A stretch of DNA of 64,000 nt from Asterias amurensis (GCF_032118995.1 NC_092657.1:10665391-10729390), one strand, 5' to 3'; counted from the stretch's first letter, positions 43,808 through 55,714 are shown. Numbers and translations: made by a program. The notes: generated by a model not told the origin, from the letters alone.

Positions 43808-43884
43808 ATATTGGAAGTTGAAAAACTAGTTCCCTCGGCCTCGCTTCGGGAACTGGTTTGTCAACTTCCAATACCTAATATCGA
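43808..43884. repeat. Hairpin repeat with a shared loop
   Basis: Arms TATTGGAAGTTGAAAAACTA then GTTCCC and GGGAACTGGTTTGTCAACTT then CCAATA. The loop CTCGGCCTCGCTTC nearly equals that of the hairpin at 20479-20585, although the stems are unrelated. An outer TCGATATT/AATATCGA pair extends it. Confidence 0.8.
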
Positions 43885-44047
43885 CTAGTTACCCTCAAAC
43901 TGTTATACTTGTATATTAGCTAGCTCTTACTGTTTGCCTTTAAATTTATTCTTTGTTTGTAGGATCTGGGTCGTTTACAACCAAATCCTTTTCAAATAAT
44001 GATCCAATGAGCAAGTTTTGTTGTATCCTATTTTCTGTGCATTAGAC

Positions 44048-44258
44048 AACGAAAACCAAGTTCTGGCAATTGACTCTAATCATCTCTTTTATTGTGAACA
44101 TGTATGGAATAAGTTGGGTCTTGAACATTGTAATGAGATTGTAAAATAACGAAAACCAAGTTCTGGCAAGTTCTGGCAATTGACTCTAATCATCTCTTTT
44201 ATTGTGAACATGTATGGAACAAGTTGGTCTTGAACATTGTAATGAGATTGTAAAATAA
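44048..44258. repeat. 100 bp tandem duplication
   Basis: AACGAAAACCAAGTTCTGGC through ATTGTAAAAT occurs at 44048 and 44148. The second copy also has a 10 bp internal duplication (AAGTTCTGGC). Few differences, so recent. Confidence 0.9.
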
Positions 44259-45156
44259 TTTTTTAGACCCACTTATGTAAATGTAAATATGTAAAGTAGG
44301 ACCTTATACAGTGATTTAAGCTTTACTTTTTTGGTTGAAATACCTAATCAGCTACTTGTAAAGCCATTTTCACAATGACAGATTTTCATCTGATAATTGT
44401 TTAGCATTTTGACACCTGATGTACTCAACATGGCCAAACTCTGTGGAAATAACTTTTTTGGAAACCCTGCATCAATCAGTCCAGGCTAACACTGAGATAA
44501 CCTTTTAGTTATCCAATTACATGCAATAGTGATTTTTATGGTCCTGGGAAAATATTTTTTTCCCAAGAAATACACACAATTAAAAATAACTGCATTGTAG
44601 TTATTGTGAGTAGGATCTTTTTATGATGTGGCATTAATGCAAAAGTACTGCAGCATTTGGACAAATGCCACCTTAAGACCTCCAAGGTCAAATTCAGTTT
44701 CAATTTCCTAACAAAACAAATAACAAGTCTTACATAACGATAAAATGGTTTCAGATGTAAATGAATCAAGAAAACTTTGATGACATTACAATTCAAATGT
44801 ATGGTCTGTATTTGTGTTCATTGCTTATTATTATTATTATTAAATCTAAAACGCTTTGCATTTGTTGTTATGTGAGTGGAGCCAAACTTCTTCTCTGTAA
44901 TGTACACACCCCTTTGTTGATGTCCATAGTATCAAACAAGTTGATATTTTACACCATAGCACAACATAATGTGAGGTCACAGACTTGTAACTTTTCCTCA
45001 CTTTCATGAGGACCTTATCTAGTATCTATTTGAAGTTGAGTGCATCACGAAACTGAATTTGATCTTGGAGCCTCTCTTTAAGCAGATAATAAAGCCAACA
45101 AAACCAATTAAAACTGTATGATGAAACAACTTTGTCTTTCGTTTAAAACTTTTCAG
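44259..45156. other. Upstream region or first introns of the SET-like gene
   Basis: No exon is confidently visible. ATT microsatellite near 44825. ORFs at 44536-44796 (-) and 44761-45009 (+) have no domain. Confidence 0.35.
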
Positions 45157-46375
45157 GATTGATGCAACAAGCCCAGCTTCTGGTTTGGCAAGATGGATAA
45201 ATGACGGAAAATATCCGTCATGTAATTCCACAATGAAAAAGATGATGTTTGATGGAGACGAAAGACCACACCTTTGTTTGTTTGCACTACGAGACATCTC
45301 CTCAATCACAGAGCTACGGCATGACTACGGAATAAACAACTTGCCCTGGAGGCAGCAGGTGTACAAACTTTTAAGTCATTATTGTTACAACTTTTTTTTT
45401 TTTGAAGTTGTGAACATTTTGCTCGTCCATTAAGGCTTTTTTAAAACTAGTTGTTGAGAGGTCAGGATGAGGATGTTGGTTGATTTGAAGTACTGTTCTG
45501 TAATTTGCCTTACAGTACTGTCGGGTATTTTTAATTGTACTTGTTATCAATTAACGGTTTGTAATCACTTTCAATTAACAACTAACAACTAAGTATTGTG
45601 TTCTAAAGAACAAGCCTTTTTTCAAAATCTGGTCAATGATTTATTTTAAGAGCAAACAAATGTTTTTTTGTTGTTGATTATATTGCACGATTGACAATTT
45701 TTGTTTCGTTTAGATGAAAATGATCCTGACTTTGTTCCTTCTTCGGATGAATCTGACAAATTAGCAGATTCATCAGATGATTATGATGTAAGTTCATTGC
45801 CATCAAGTCCTGTCATACTAATGCCACCATAAGCTAGTTGGTGAAGCACTCATATCAGGGGCCAATTTCATAGAGCTGCTTAAGCAAAAAATTTGCTTAA
45901 GCACGAAAATAGCTTGCTTGTTTTAGACATGTTACTGGCCAGAATTTCATGCCATATACATTGCTTGTGATTGGTATTTAGCTGTTGTTTACTTAGCATA
46001 ACAATTGAGTTGAGTCTTGGCCGGTAATCTGAATTTACAAAGCAAGGATTTTTTTGCTTAAACAAAATTTTGTGCTTAAGCAGCTCTATGAAATTGGGCC
46101 CTGGTGATGAGTGTAGCGAAACAGTGTAAAGATTTCCAGGCGTCTCAACGGGGAGACGGGATTAGCCATCATGCATTACGCAGTCTCCATGAGGCTAAAC
46201 GAAACAGTCCCAAATTGTTACCGTTGACAGATGAAGTGAAACTATCAAACTATCTCAAGGATGAGGTCAAATCAAGAGGGCAGACACTGAGGCATGCAAC
46301 TGAATCAGAAGAAATAACGAAAGTGTGGTCTAGACTTGCTGAAATGAAGTACTCCTCACACAGGCCAATAGATGG
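45157..46375 (+). CDS. SET-domain-like gene, three exons seen
   Basis: Exon A 45157-45358 (acceptor AACTTTTCAG, donor GTGTAC) reads IDATSPASGLARWINDGKYP then SCNSTMKKMMFDGDERPHLC, LFALRDISSITELRHDYGIN, NLPWRQQ. This matches the end of a SET domain: IDAT, N-type motif, HL-LFA-RDI, ELR-DYG, as in KMT5A-like enzymes, with RHDYG for RYDYG. Exon B 45714-45787 (donor GTAAGT) is acidic: DENDPDFVPSSDESDKLADS. Exon C 46125 to about 46375 reads CKDFQASQRGDGISHHALRS, SPKLLPLTDEVKLSNYLKDE, HATESEEITKVWSRLAEM. The last phrase is a block I remember from uncharacterised invertebrate proteins, where it precedes FNRRR-GE. B and C join in phase; A and B do not, so an exon is missing or misread. If active it would be a protein lysine methyltransferase; the N-terminal half of SET is not in view. 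Confidence 0.5.
45856..46102. mobile_element. MITE of about 247 bp (CAGGGSCC family)
   Basis: Left end CAGGGGCCAATTTCATAGAG then CTGCTTAAGCA; right end, complemented, CAGGGCCCAATTTCATAGAG then CTGCTTAAGCA. Near-perfect terminal repeats of about 30 bp. CAGGG ends suggest a hAT-derived MITE. No 8 bp duplication is obvious; CACTCAT flanks both ends in inverted orientation, so the true termini may lie slightly outside. It sits between exons B and C of the SET-like gene. Confidence 0.85.
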
Positions 46376-46444
46376 TGTGATAAAAATATTTCAGTACCTA
46401 TAAATTATCTATGTGTGCTGAAATATAATGGAGAGTAATAAAAT

Positions 46445-46927
46445 GTGTCTTGTGAGGAAAGGCTCCCCGTCGGACTTCACTTTGCCTCACTGAGCCGGGA
46501 AGCATACCGGCGGGCCGATGCAATGCATGATCGAAACGTAAACCACAAATATTTTAGGGTTTTGGAACACGTTTCTCCAAAACGAAATGAACTGAAATTT
46601 ATGAGGTATTTTATAAATAATCAGACCAAAAATTTCTCGCCGGGCGAAAAAACTAATATAAATGCTGGACTTCCTAAATTGTTTGTTCCAATTTTCCAGA
46701 AGAGGGTTGCCGCGATCCGTAAACAAACTAGTCAAGCTGGAATGGCCTTTTCCACCTTTTTTTGGGTTGATGCCCTGTTACAGATTATCTGTTTATTCGT
46801 ATTTCTTTTGTTTAGCCTTCGAGTGAGGGCCAAAAAGTCAGGCTACTTTATGTTAACTCTTCATTTTATTCTACGAAGGGAAATATTTAAGAGGAACCCC
46901 GTCAATAATAATGTAAGCGTACTGTAA
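46445..46927 (+). CDS. 160-codon ORF with one membrane segment, unknown
   Basis: Open from a GTG at 46445 to TAA at 46927; the first ATG gives a protein from MHDRNVNHKYFRVLEHV. One strong hydrophobic segment (FFWVDALLQIICLFVFLLFS, about residues 105-125) is followed by basic residues. A consensus donor (AAT|GTAAGCGT) lies just before the stop, so the frame could be an exon rather than a complete gene. No family is recognised. Confidence 0.25.
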   Translation: MSCEERLPVGLHFASLSREAYRRADAMHDRNVNHKYFRVLEHVSPKRNELKFMRYFINNQTKNFSPGEKTNINAGLPKLFVPIFQKRVAAIRKQTSQAGMAFSTFFWVDALLQIICLFVFLLFSLRVRAKKSGYFMLTLHFILRREIFKRNPVNNNVSVL

Positions 46928-49372
46928 TTTTTAATAATACTCTACCGTTACGTAAGAGCCTTCTTAAGCGTTACGTGTTGCTCAAATTGTCTTCTTCAGA
47001 CAACTCTCGCATCAAATTGCAAAAGCAACCTTGCTCTTTCCTTCTCAGGAACCACTTTCTGACCCACGGCATTTTCTTTTCAACTGATTCTTCTTCCAAG
47101 ACAATAATCAGTGCTGTAGCAACTTTTCTCTTTTGCTAGGCGACATGGTGGACGTGCACCGTACACTTGCTGTAGATTGGTTGAAAAATCGATGACACGA
47201 CAGACGGCGGCGGGGCGAGGAGCCGACATAGATATGGAATAAAATAACTAGATCGGCCGCGCGTACAATAGGCTTGTTCAGCCATTAATCACGGTTTGAC
47301 GCCAACGCGCAACATTTGAAATGATGTGACAAACATGCTTTCGACGACCAAACATATTTTGACTAAAACGAGGAGCCAGACGTCTTCAAATTTCCGGATA
47401 TTGTAGTCTCTGTCACAGGTTGACTAATGGAAGCAATTTGAAATAGTTGTTTTGTATATTTTGTGGTACACTAAAATATAGGGCAATGATTTGCTGTTGT
47501 AAATAGTGCTAACGCTAGCTGATATCTGTGCAACTGCTGGGGCAATCGCTACTGGCTACAGCGCAGCGGCTACAGCTACTGTGTTGAAATGTTGTAAATA
47601 GTTTTGACAGATGGTCAAGTGCTACTGTGCAGCAGTAGAACTTGCAATGCAAGCACAAAGGCTTTTTGTTAGGGCGGCCCTTTGTTTCCGTGTGGCGTTG
47701 AGAAATATCTTGAGAATTTTACTGGAATGATTGAGTGTAGAATGGGAAAAAGTGAATTGATGTGCAGAGTACCAGTTCTAAAGTGAGTGTGGTGATGTGT
47801 AAGAAGTTGGGGCTATGCATTTAGAGTTCTGCTTGCGTTGCTACAGCACAGACGTTAAGTTCTGGTGAGGCACAGAGGAGGACTGAGCTCGACAAATCGT
47901 AAGTTACTTTTAATTATGTTTATGGAGGAACCCATTGGATTGAAGTAGTATGTTTCATTCAATATAAAGCATTTTGGAATTGTAGGTACACAAGTGGAGA
48001 ATTGCAAGTTTCAAAATTTGTCGTTGTATTGGAAAGCGTGCCGATACATCCCATAATGTTAGCGACCTTGTTCTTGTACAGTTTTGTAAAAGTTTGGTTC
48101 ATTTTTAATTATTATAGATGGCCCTAACCCACCCGATTTTTTAAGTCCGGGAGTGACTGATCGGACGCCCCTGATCACATGACAAATCACATGGGACCGC
48201 CACGCCAACATTTTCATCACTAGAGTGGAGTTGGAACTTAACCGATGGCAGGGTTTTCTAGTGCTCGAAACACAGAATGCACAGATGCACACATCCAATG
48301 AACACTACACTTCTCACGACCATTGAGGAACTATAATATTGTAGACTCGGGAGAATTAACCAGCCTAAGGAGTGGTGTTGTACACAGTTTGTTAAATAAT
48401 TGTTGGATTTTAGAGAAGTTGCCTAGTATTGGGATATATGGTTGAATTATTTAGAAGTTGCAAAGTATTGGAGATATTGTTGAATTATTGAGAATTTGCA
48501 AAGTTCCGGAGGTATATTGTTGAAGTTATTGAGAAGTTAGAATTTGAGATCGAGGTGATGCAAGGCGTAGAAACTTGAATAAACTACTGGCGAGTTAAGG
48601 TTACTTGACTGTACTCACAAGTTTAAGAGTCGGGTTGACTCAATTTGAGGTTTGGAATGAGTGAATTTTGGTATTTGAATTTATTGGTTTTTTGAGGTGT
48701 GGCCACTGAAAAGAAATCAGATTGCCGATACATTGTCTTGTAAATAAATGTGTAATATTTTGTAAATATAATCTTGATTGGCTTGAGTGCAAATTTATTT
48801 CTGCAGTGTTGGTTTCTTCCTCGGTTGCAACAACCCTGATGGGTTGGTTGTGACAGTCTCTTTCCATCCATTTTAGAATAGGCCTAACGTTTACCGAGTA
48901 TTTCTTATGGTGTATATGAAATGGTGAATAATTGTGCAGCAGCTACATGTACAAATCGAGGGAGGAGAAAAGAACCAACATCTCCCTAAACTGAGATACC
49001 ACATAGGCAAATACAAGTACATGTACACTCCTTACACAAATTAAGTTCAATATTGAGGTCTAACTAACGGTTCTTTTCAAAAAACAAGAACAAAAGAAAG
49101 AAAATAAATTTAGATAGATTACTAGTAACGGCGAGGCAAGCGATATGCCCTACTAACTGAACAGTCCGTAACCATACCATAGAAATGCTTGCGTTCTGAT
49201 TAAATTCAAAAGTGCATTCATCAGCTGAGGCAACTGACATCATTTGAATTCATATTCGAAACAGACATCCAGCGCCAAGTTGCTGAGTTATTTTCCAAGT
49301 GTGAAATACAAACAAGCAACATCAAAGCTCTTATTAACCTATAGACCCTATTGGTTTTTGTTTCCATCTCAG
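46928..49372. other. Long non-coding stretch
   Basis: Nothing is supported. Short ORFs at 48059-48298 (-) and 48623-48871 (-) show no domain. The 47500-47660 part is a loose GCTA/CTGC-rich patch. Confidence 0.35.
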
Positions 49373-49440
49373 ATTTCCCCTCAAGGACAAAATGAGGATG
49401 TGCAGTTGGTTGCACAGAGTAAACAGGAAGAGAATGTACC
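49373..49440 (+). CDS. Orphan exon candidate
   Basis: A strong acceptor (TTTTTGTTTCCATCTCAG) and donor (GTATGT) bound 68 bp, reading ISPQGQNEDVQLVAQSKQEE then NV. No neighbouring exon or family is recognised. Confidence 0.3.
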
Positions 49441-52143
49441 GTATGTATAATGGTACCGCCACACCGTCACCTATGACCAACCTTATGGAGACCAACCATG
49501 GTAGGAAGAGCAGCCAAAGATATGATTAAGAGTGGTGTGTTTTCATCACCACAGCACACTGTTGATCCAGCTAATTCTTTCCTCCACGATCCATCACATG
49601 GAGAGAGCCTGGTATGTGGTAACCAGCATCGCTCGCGAGTATCTTCGAGTCAGGGCGTATGACTTCGGGGAAAAAACTACAGAGATCGCTTAAAGGCCAG
49701 AAAGTACGAAGCGTGTATTCTAATGTGGTTTTGTTCGAAGGGCAATAAAACTGCAAAGGATATGACTAGTTTCAGACGATTGGTGATAGTTTTTACAAAT
49801 TATTGTAGTCAACATTTAACAAACTATTACGACGGCAGTTGTTTAAATCATGACGGGACCTCAACTTCTTTTAAGTTTGACCAGAGCGGACCTCATAGAA
49901 TTGCTTAAAACCACTTCAGCGAAGCGAAACAGTCATTGTATTATTTCAAGATGTCATTACAAAGAATATACCAAAACATTTGGTAAAATTCTACCGTGGG
50001 CCGTTTTCACATAGACTTTTGTTTTCGTCCATTTGAAAGAGAACATGTTTTGTTTCTTCTTAGGGATTTTTTTTATCCGAATCTTCAAGGATACTTTCAG
50101 GAATTGCTCAAGCTTCAATGTTCGACACAATTTCATCGAAATGGGCTTTGGATTAATTCTCTGAATTGTACAGGTTACTTTGGAACTCGGTATATAGCAA
50201 CATCGATCATTTTATTCAATCATTTATTTAATTTGTTTATTTAATTTTATTTAATTCTGTTTTCTTTATTTGATTTAACTGTTCTTTTTTTATTAATATT
50301 TTGTTTTTATTTATTGTTAACAATTATTGTTTAAAATGTTTAAGGGGTGCCGTTCTTTTACATGGGGCGTCTTCCGATAAGGCTAAATAAATCTATCTTG
50401 TTTAGCTGTCATGTCTTATGTTCGTCTGTTCTTTTGTTTGCGTGTCTGTCTGTCTGTTTTTTGCGCCTGTCTGGTTTTTTTTTTTTTTTGGTACAAGCTA
50501 CTTATCAAAACAGTCACATACTATCTTATCATTACATTTATCCTGCTTAGGTCGTCATTGCTTTACTCCTTAGCTTCATCATGTCGACCCTTTCACAGAA
50601 GTGTGGCAATAAAATGTGTGTCTGAATGAAACTGAATTTAAAAACTTTACTGGTTAATTGGTTGCTTTGAACTGCATTGTAGCTAGTCACGAAAATGTTA
50701 AGTCATTGTTAAGACTATCGCTTAATATGTACCCTACTTGTTAGTAACACGAAATTGGCATTGTCAATTACTTTATTCTGCGCGTTGCCGTCAGCACGTG
50801 ACATTTTACCGCATCCATGTCGAACCAAAACTTTTTCTACACAGGCAACGGTGCGGTTTGTATGCGCGGCCGATCTAGTTATTTTAATTATGTTTCTATG
50901 GGAGCCGAGGACAAGCCACGTTACCTGTGATGAATTGCTAGCAACGCGATTGCCCAAAATCGCCTTGTGTGACAATGGTTTTAAATTATCAAGGCCACAC
51001 GATCCCCCAACTTCGTCAAAACAACTTCCCCAAGCATATCAAGCAATAAGCAAGCAGTATTTAATCCACAAGAGGTAGAGTTAAGCCAGAGCTACCGAGT
51101 TTTTAGTTGGAAACCTTACCTTATTTGTATGACACCATTTTTCCCATGAGGCACAAGCCGTCAGAGCAATCGCGCAAATTAAAGCCTCCTCGGAGCGTGC
51201 AATCTGGATGGTATAAAAGTGGCCAAGCCTGTGCAAAGTTCCATGCAAGTTTCAAGCCTTTTTGCTGAATGCACATTTTAAGTGTCGAACCACGTATCAA
51301 ACGAAATTGAAATTTTTTTTGTTTTTTTGCGAATTTAAAGGGGTCTTTATTAGTTAAAGACCAAACTAAAGTCCAAATGCCATATTAAGCTGCACCCTAT
51401 GGGACATTTTCGCCTTGCAGTGTATGTCGTCTTTGGCGAAAAGAAGCGCAAGCTTCAAACGCATGCGCAAAATCACCGTACAAAAGTTTCACTTCCAAAA
51501 GCTTGAACTTTGTTTGGCCCATCTTTTTTAAGATCGGGCGCACCACAAGCTTCAAGCGGCTAGTTTGCGACATCAACAAAACAGTGAAAAAAAAAAGCAA
51601 TATTTTAAGTAAACAGCCAAAGAAATCATGGAACCCATGCATGGATACACTATTTGTTTACAAAGAAACATGTCAAACCTGTGAAAGTGTCGAATGAACA
51701 ACAGAAAAGTATTTTTAGGAACCTTTTGCAGATCTTTGGTAATTTAATTGTCATTAGTTGAGAACTGTTTTTAGTTAGTCATCAATGACACATTGTAAAT
51801 AACATTATTATACATCTGACGATGTCGAAGCCAAACTGCTACATCACTGGCAATCGGACTATCCTATAGTATTGTTCATAAAAGTGTGGGGAAATGTGAG
51901 CCCATGCTCATAATGGTTGTTGCGGCTGTGTTAACAACTACGACACCACTCCCGTCTGAGCTGACATTTGACGTTATAAATTAGTTGTTTTATTTAGATA
52001 TTAAAACTAAATTTATTTGAACTTGACACTGTCAGGACGGTAAAATGTACTTAAATTCAGAAACAGTCTCAGTCTCCTACTCTCACTCGAGAGTCAGACG
52101 TGTCCAGTGTTAGACTCTTGAAGCCATCAGTTTACCCGTGCAC
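49441..52143. other. Long non-coding stretch
   Basis: AT-rich with T-tracts near 50060 and 50470. At 50715-51078 both strands are open (107 codons plus, 86 minus) in a slightly GC-richer patch; neither product is recognisable. An AATAAA near 50610 lies in a possible 3' UTR-like context (TGTGGCAATAAAATGTG). Confidence 0.35.
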
Positions 52144-52372
52144 AGGGCCCAATGTCATAGCTTTGCTTAACGGTAAGCAAATTTATTTGCTTACCGTTAA
52201 GCAAAGCTAACTTAAGCACGTAAACAAACTGCCCGCGCAACATTTTAGATCGTCTTCTTAAGCGAATATTTGACAATAAAATGGCGGGCGAAATAAATCT
52301 GAAAGTGGCGCAGGCCGGGGCAAAACCTAAATCGCCCCCCTTCTCCCGCCGAAATGGACCTTGCCCTGGCGA
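52144..52372. mobile_element. MITE-like repeat related to the 45.86 kb copy
   Basis: Starts CAGGGCCCAATGTCATAG, closely matching the 45856 MITE end, and shares the following CTTAAGCACG. Between these lies a perfect hairpin (52158-52209): TAGCTTTGCTTAACGGTAAG followed by CAAA, against its exact complement, loop TTTA. The right end is uncertain (GCCCTG near 52366). Confidence 0.6.
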
Positions 52373-52455
52373 CATCTTATATTGAGGGCCAACTGAAAGG
52401 ATCTAACTTGACGTCCTGACACAAACAATCAAGCTGGGAACGAGTGAGGGGGTGT
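52365..52455. repeat. Dispersed repeat, copy 2 of 2
   Basis: Matches 7378-7490 in the same orientation; best block AACAATCAAGCTGGGAACGA then GTGAGGGG. It directly adjoins the MITE-like repeat. Confidence 0.6.
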
Positions 52456-55338
52456 GTGAATGCGTGAGTATCACAGACATAAAGAACCTATTTTTGTCTG
52501 AGGTGAGTATTGTAAATGGGTGTCGCAATTGCATAAACATAACGAACGAGAGTGTTACATAAAAAGATTCAAGGTTCCGGTCTTATGTCGTAAGGATTTG
52601 GTTTTTGTTTCAAGTTCTAGGCCAACTTACGATGTTTTAACAATCTGAATTGGGTTGGTAGTTTGTTCGTTGGTGATGATTTCTGGCGGCATAAACCGTG
52701 ATATGATGCTGACAATCATGTCCATCATAGGACGTGTAGAACTTAGTTACTGTGCTCGTCCATCCAATGCCGTCAACATTTACTGCGTCAATTAGGTGTA
52801 GCCCCCCCCTCCCACTTGTGTTGCCAAGGCTAGCTGTAAGGCAGTCATTCTGACTGAAATTTTTGCTAGAGCAACAAATACGGTAGTTAAGGCTCCTTTT
52901 TTCTTGCTTATCCCATTAAGCAAAAAGTTACCGCCAAATTCTACGCTTACGGTCGTGACTCCCCGCTTACGTGCAAGCGCTGAATTTCTACTGCTGTACA
53001 CAGTTTGTTTCTGCTGTGAAAGGTGCAGGGTGATAAGTTAAGACAGCAGGTGATGTAGAGCAGCATAACAACGATTTGAACCTTGAACAGGTATTCTCCT
53101 CGACCAATGCAACTAAAGGTTTTGCCGTTTCCCATTTCAAGTCATTGAATAACACAGATGATGCGCCATCCCATAAAAAAAACAAGTAAACAAAAATACA
53201 GTTTGGGGTTTGGTTCGCGGTGTACTGGCAACAGTCTGATTGTTCGAGAAAGATGATAGAACTTCTCATTATGCTAGGGAGTTTGTTCACCAGACAGCTC
53301 AAGAAGATTATTCCTTTGGGGTCACTACTGACATTGTCAGCTCAAGATTATTCCTTTATGGAAACTACTGACATTGGCAGCGAGTAATCTACAACATAAC
53401 TTCAAAGAAGAAATCAACAGCAATGTTGACTGCAAAATAAATTGTCATTCACTTTTATGAGTACATTTGCTAAGGTTCGGTGTTGTTAGGGGACATCAAA
53501 CTAAAAAAAACAACAAACATAACACCAAATGTCTCAATTACTTAATCAAAATTTTGCGTCTACAACACACCTGCAGTATATAACTTACGGTCGGTAAGTG
53601 TCCACTGGGCAATTCGATGCAAAGTGGCCACTTCAAAACACATATCATTGATTCAGTGGACTCGACTGTCATGGAGTTCAACGATGCCTCCGTTCAACAA
53701 GAAAGTGGTTTGACTTTTAACAACAAAGTGTCTGCGACTCGCTATCTATTTTTTTTACGAAAAACAAGAAATCTTTGACTGACCTCGGTCGAAAGAGTAA
53801 CGAACATCATTTCAAAGTTAGTACAAAGAAATTTGTTCACATTCTTTGGGTTTCCTGTGATGAAAACAACTTGCACAGCATTGCTGTACGGGCAAAACGA
53901 ACGAAGGATTTCCAGTCATTTCATCGACTGGCAATGATTAACAGCTCCCCTAAACCACCTATTCTGTAAATATTGAAATATATCAACAGAAACTACCACT
54001 GTGGTTGGTCAAGTGATTTCCTTAAAAAAGAATAATGTTATGTAGTCTTTTGAGAAGAAGAAACACCTGTTGTTCTCGTTTCAAAACAATTGGGAAAAAA
54101 CCCTGAAACAATAACCATTTTGAACATTTAACAATTGAAGCGCAAATACCAAGGAATGGCTGATATTGCGACATTAATTCCCATATTCGGGTTAAACCAG
54201 GCGTATCAGACCACTCGGCTATCTTGCCATTTACATTTACAGAAACCTCAACAAAGTTTTATGGCTTGGTATTTGTTTAACTTCTTCATGGTCTTGTTGA
54301 TAACGTGAAAGAGATTGCAATAAAAACATAGTGAATTCATACAGTGAGCCGGAACTGGTCAAACCGAGTATTCTTTAAGGGCCAGGCAATACAATATTAA
54401 TTCTGAATAAATATAAACTGATAAATTAATATCACAAAGAAAATGTACCCAACTAGCGGCAATGATGAATACGGTCAGTCCACTTGGCAATCCTATTTTT
54501 GTGCTCGACGTAATTTTTAAGCCGGGTCAAAAACAAATTCACGCCAGTCTGCAGAATGAGAAACAGGCTGATCCCATTAAATCGTAGGGTTCTCGCGTAA
54601 TTTGTTGACGTGATAAAAAATTCACTAACTCGAGACCTGGAAGGCAACACATCATTTCACGCAAATTTCATGATGTTCTAACATGATGTTTTAAAGCAAA
54701 ATCCCCCAAAGGGCTATACGTTGGCTGACACGGACATGTTTATTGGTAGAATTCGGTTGGTAAGTCTCATGATGGAGAACGTTAACTGAAATTACATCGG
54801 CACAAACAATTAGGGCTATTGGTGCCACTTGTGCCACGCTTACTCCATATAGCCGTCCGGTCTCAATAAAACAAAATCTTCAAGTCAAGTAAGGGCATAT
54901 CGCAAAGCACCGAAAATATAATTCAACAAGCGAGTATAGACTTCAACGAAAGGGAGCAATTTGCCATAATCGGCTGGTTACGTCACATCAGGACAGAACA
55001 CAAATAGGTACATGCTTTTCTATTTTAACTGGATGACATCTCCCTTAACTTTAACATTCAAAGGCATCCCTCTCCAAGCTCTGCTTTCAGGGATTTTTCC
55101 CATACCACTTCCTCTTTAAGTTCCTGTTTATTACATGGCCATTCTGCATTCAAATTTTGTTAGTTTACTTAATGAATTGTATATTTTCTGCATGCACTTC
55201 AGTATTTGTTTTTCTGTCAAACGAAAATAAATATTGTTTAAATTGTAATCGAAATCGAAGCCTTTCTCTAGGTAGTATCGATCTAGTTCATGGCAAGTTT
55301 TAATTTTGGTTCAGATAGTTGTACAAAGGGGAAGGTTA
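52456..55338. other. Long non-coding stretch
   Basis: Contains a tandem duplication of about 44 bp at 53296-53385 (CAGCTCAAG...ACTACTGACATTG twice) and a C-tract at 52802-52810. Several ORFs of 60-105 codons show no domain. Confidence 0.4.
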
Positions 55339-55342
55339 TTAA

Positions 55343-55710
55343 AGCCATTTGACACTTTCGGTACAGAAAAAAAAAAAAAAACGTTCACAGATTTACAAAT
55401 AACTTACAGGGTTTACAGAAGGCAATGGTGAAAGACTTCTTTTGAAATATTATTCCATGAAATACTTTACTTTTTGAGAAAACAGCAAAACAATGTAAAT
55501 TCTCGTTAACGAGAATTATGGATTTATTTTAAACATATGTCACGACACGGCGAAACGCGCGGAAACAAGGTTGGGTTTTTCCGTCGTTTTCTCCCGACTC
55601 GGATGACCGATTGAGCCTAAATTTTCACAGGTTTGTTAATTGATACAGAAGTTGTGGTACACAAAGTGTGGGCCTTGGACAACACGGTTTACCGAAAGAG
55701 TCCAATGGCT
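55343..55710. mobile_element. TTAA-flanked MITE (piggyBac-like), 368 bp
   Basis: Ends AGCCATTTGACACTTTCGGT and, complemented, AGCCATTGGACTCTTTCGGT, flanked by TTAA at 55339-55342 and 55711-55714. TTAA duplication is the signature of piggyBac-type mobilisation. Non-coding; includes an A-tract at 55366-55381 and a palindrome TCTCGTTAACGAGA. I remember close relatives as abundant in starfish sequence. Confidence 0.85.
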
Positions 55711-55714
55711 TTAA

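Noticed and set aside
45856-46102. 8 bp target duplication for this MITE
   Set aside because: The 8 bases on each side do not match; only an inverted CACTCAT is shared.
49110-49145. Short match to the large-subunit rRNA phrase AGTAACGGCGAG
   Set aside because: Only about 12 bases agree and the flanks do not resemble rRNA.
50715-51078. Overlapping opposite ORFs of 107 and 86 codons
   Set aside because: Mutually antisense, no domain, no splice partners.
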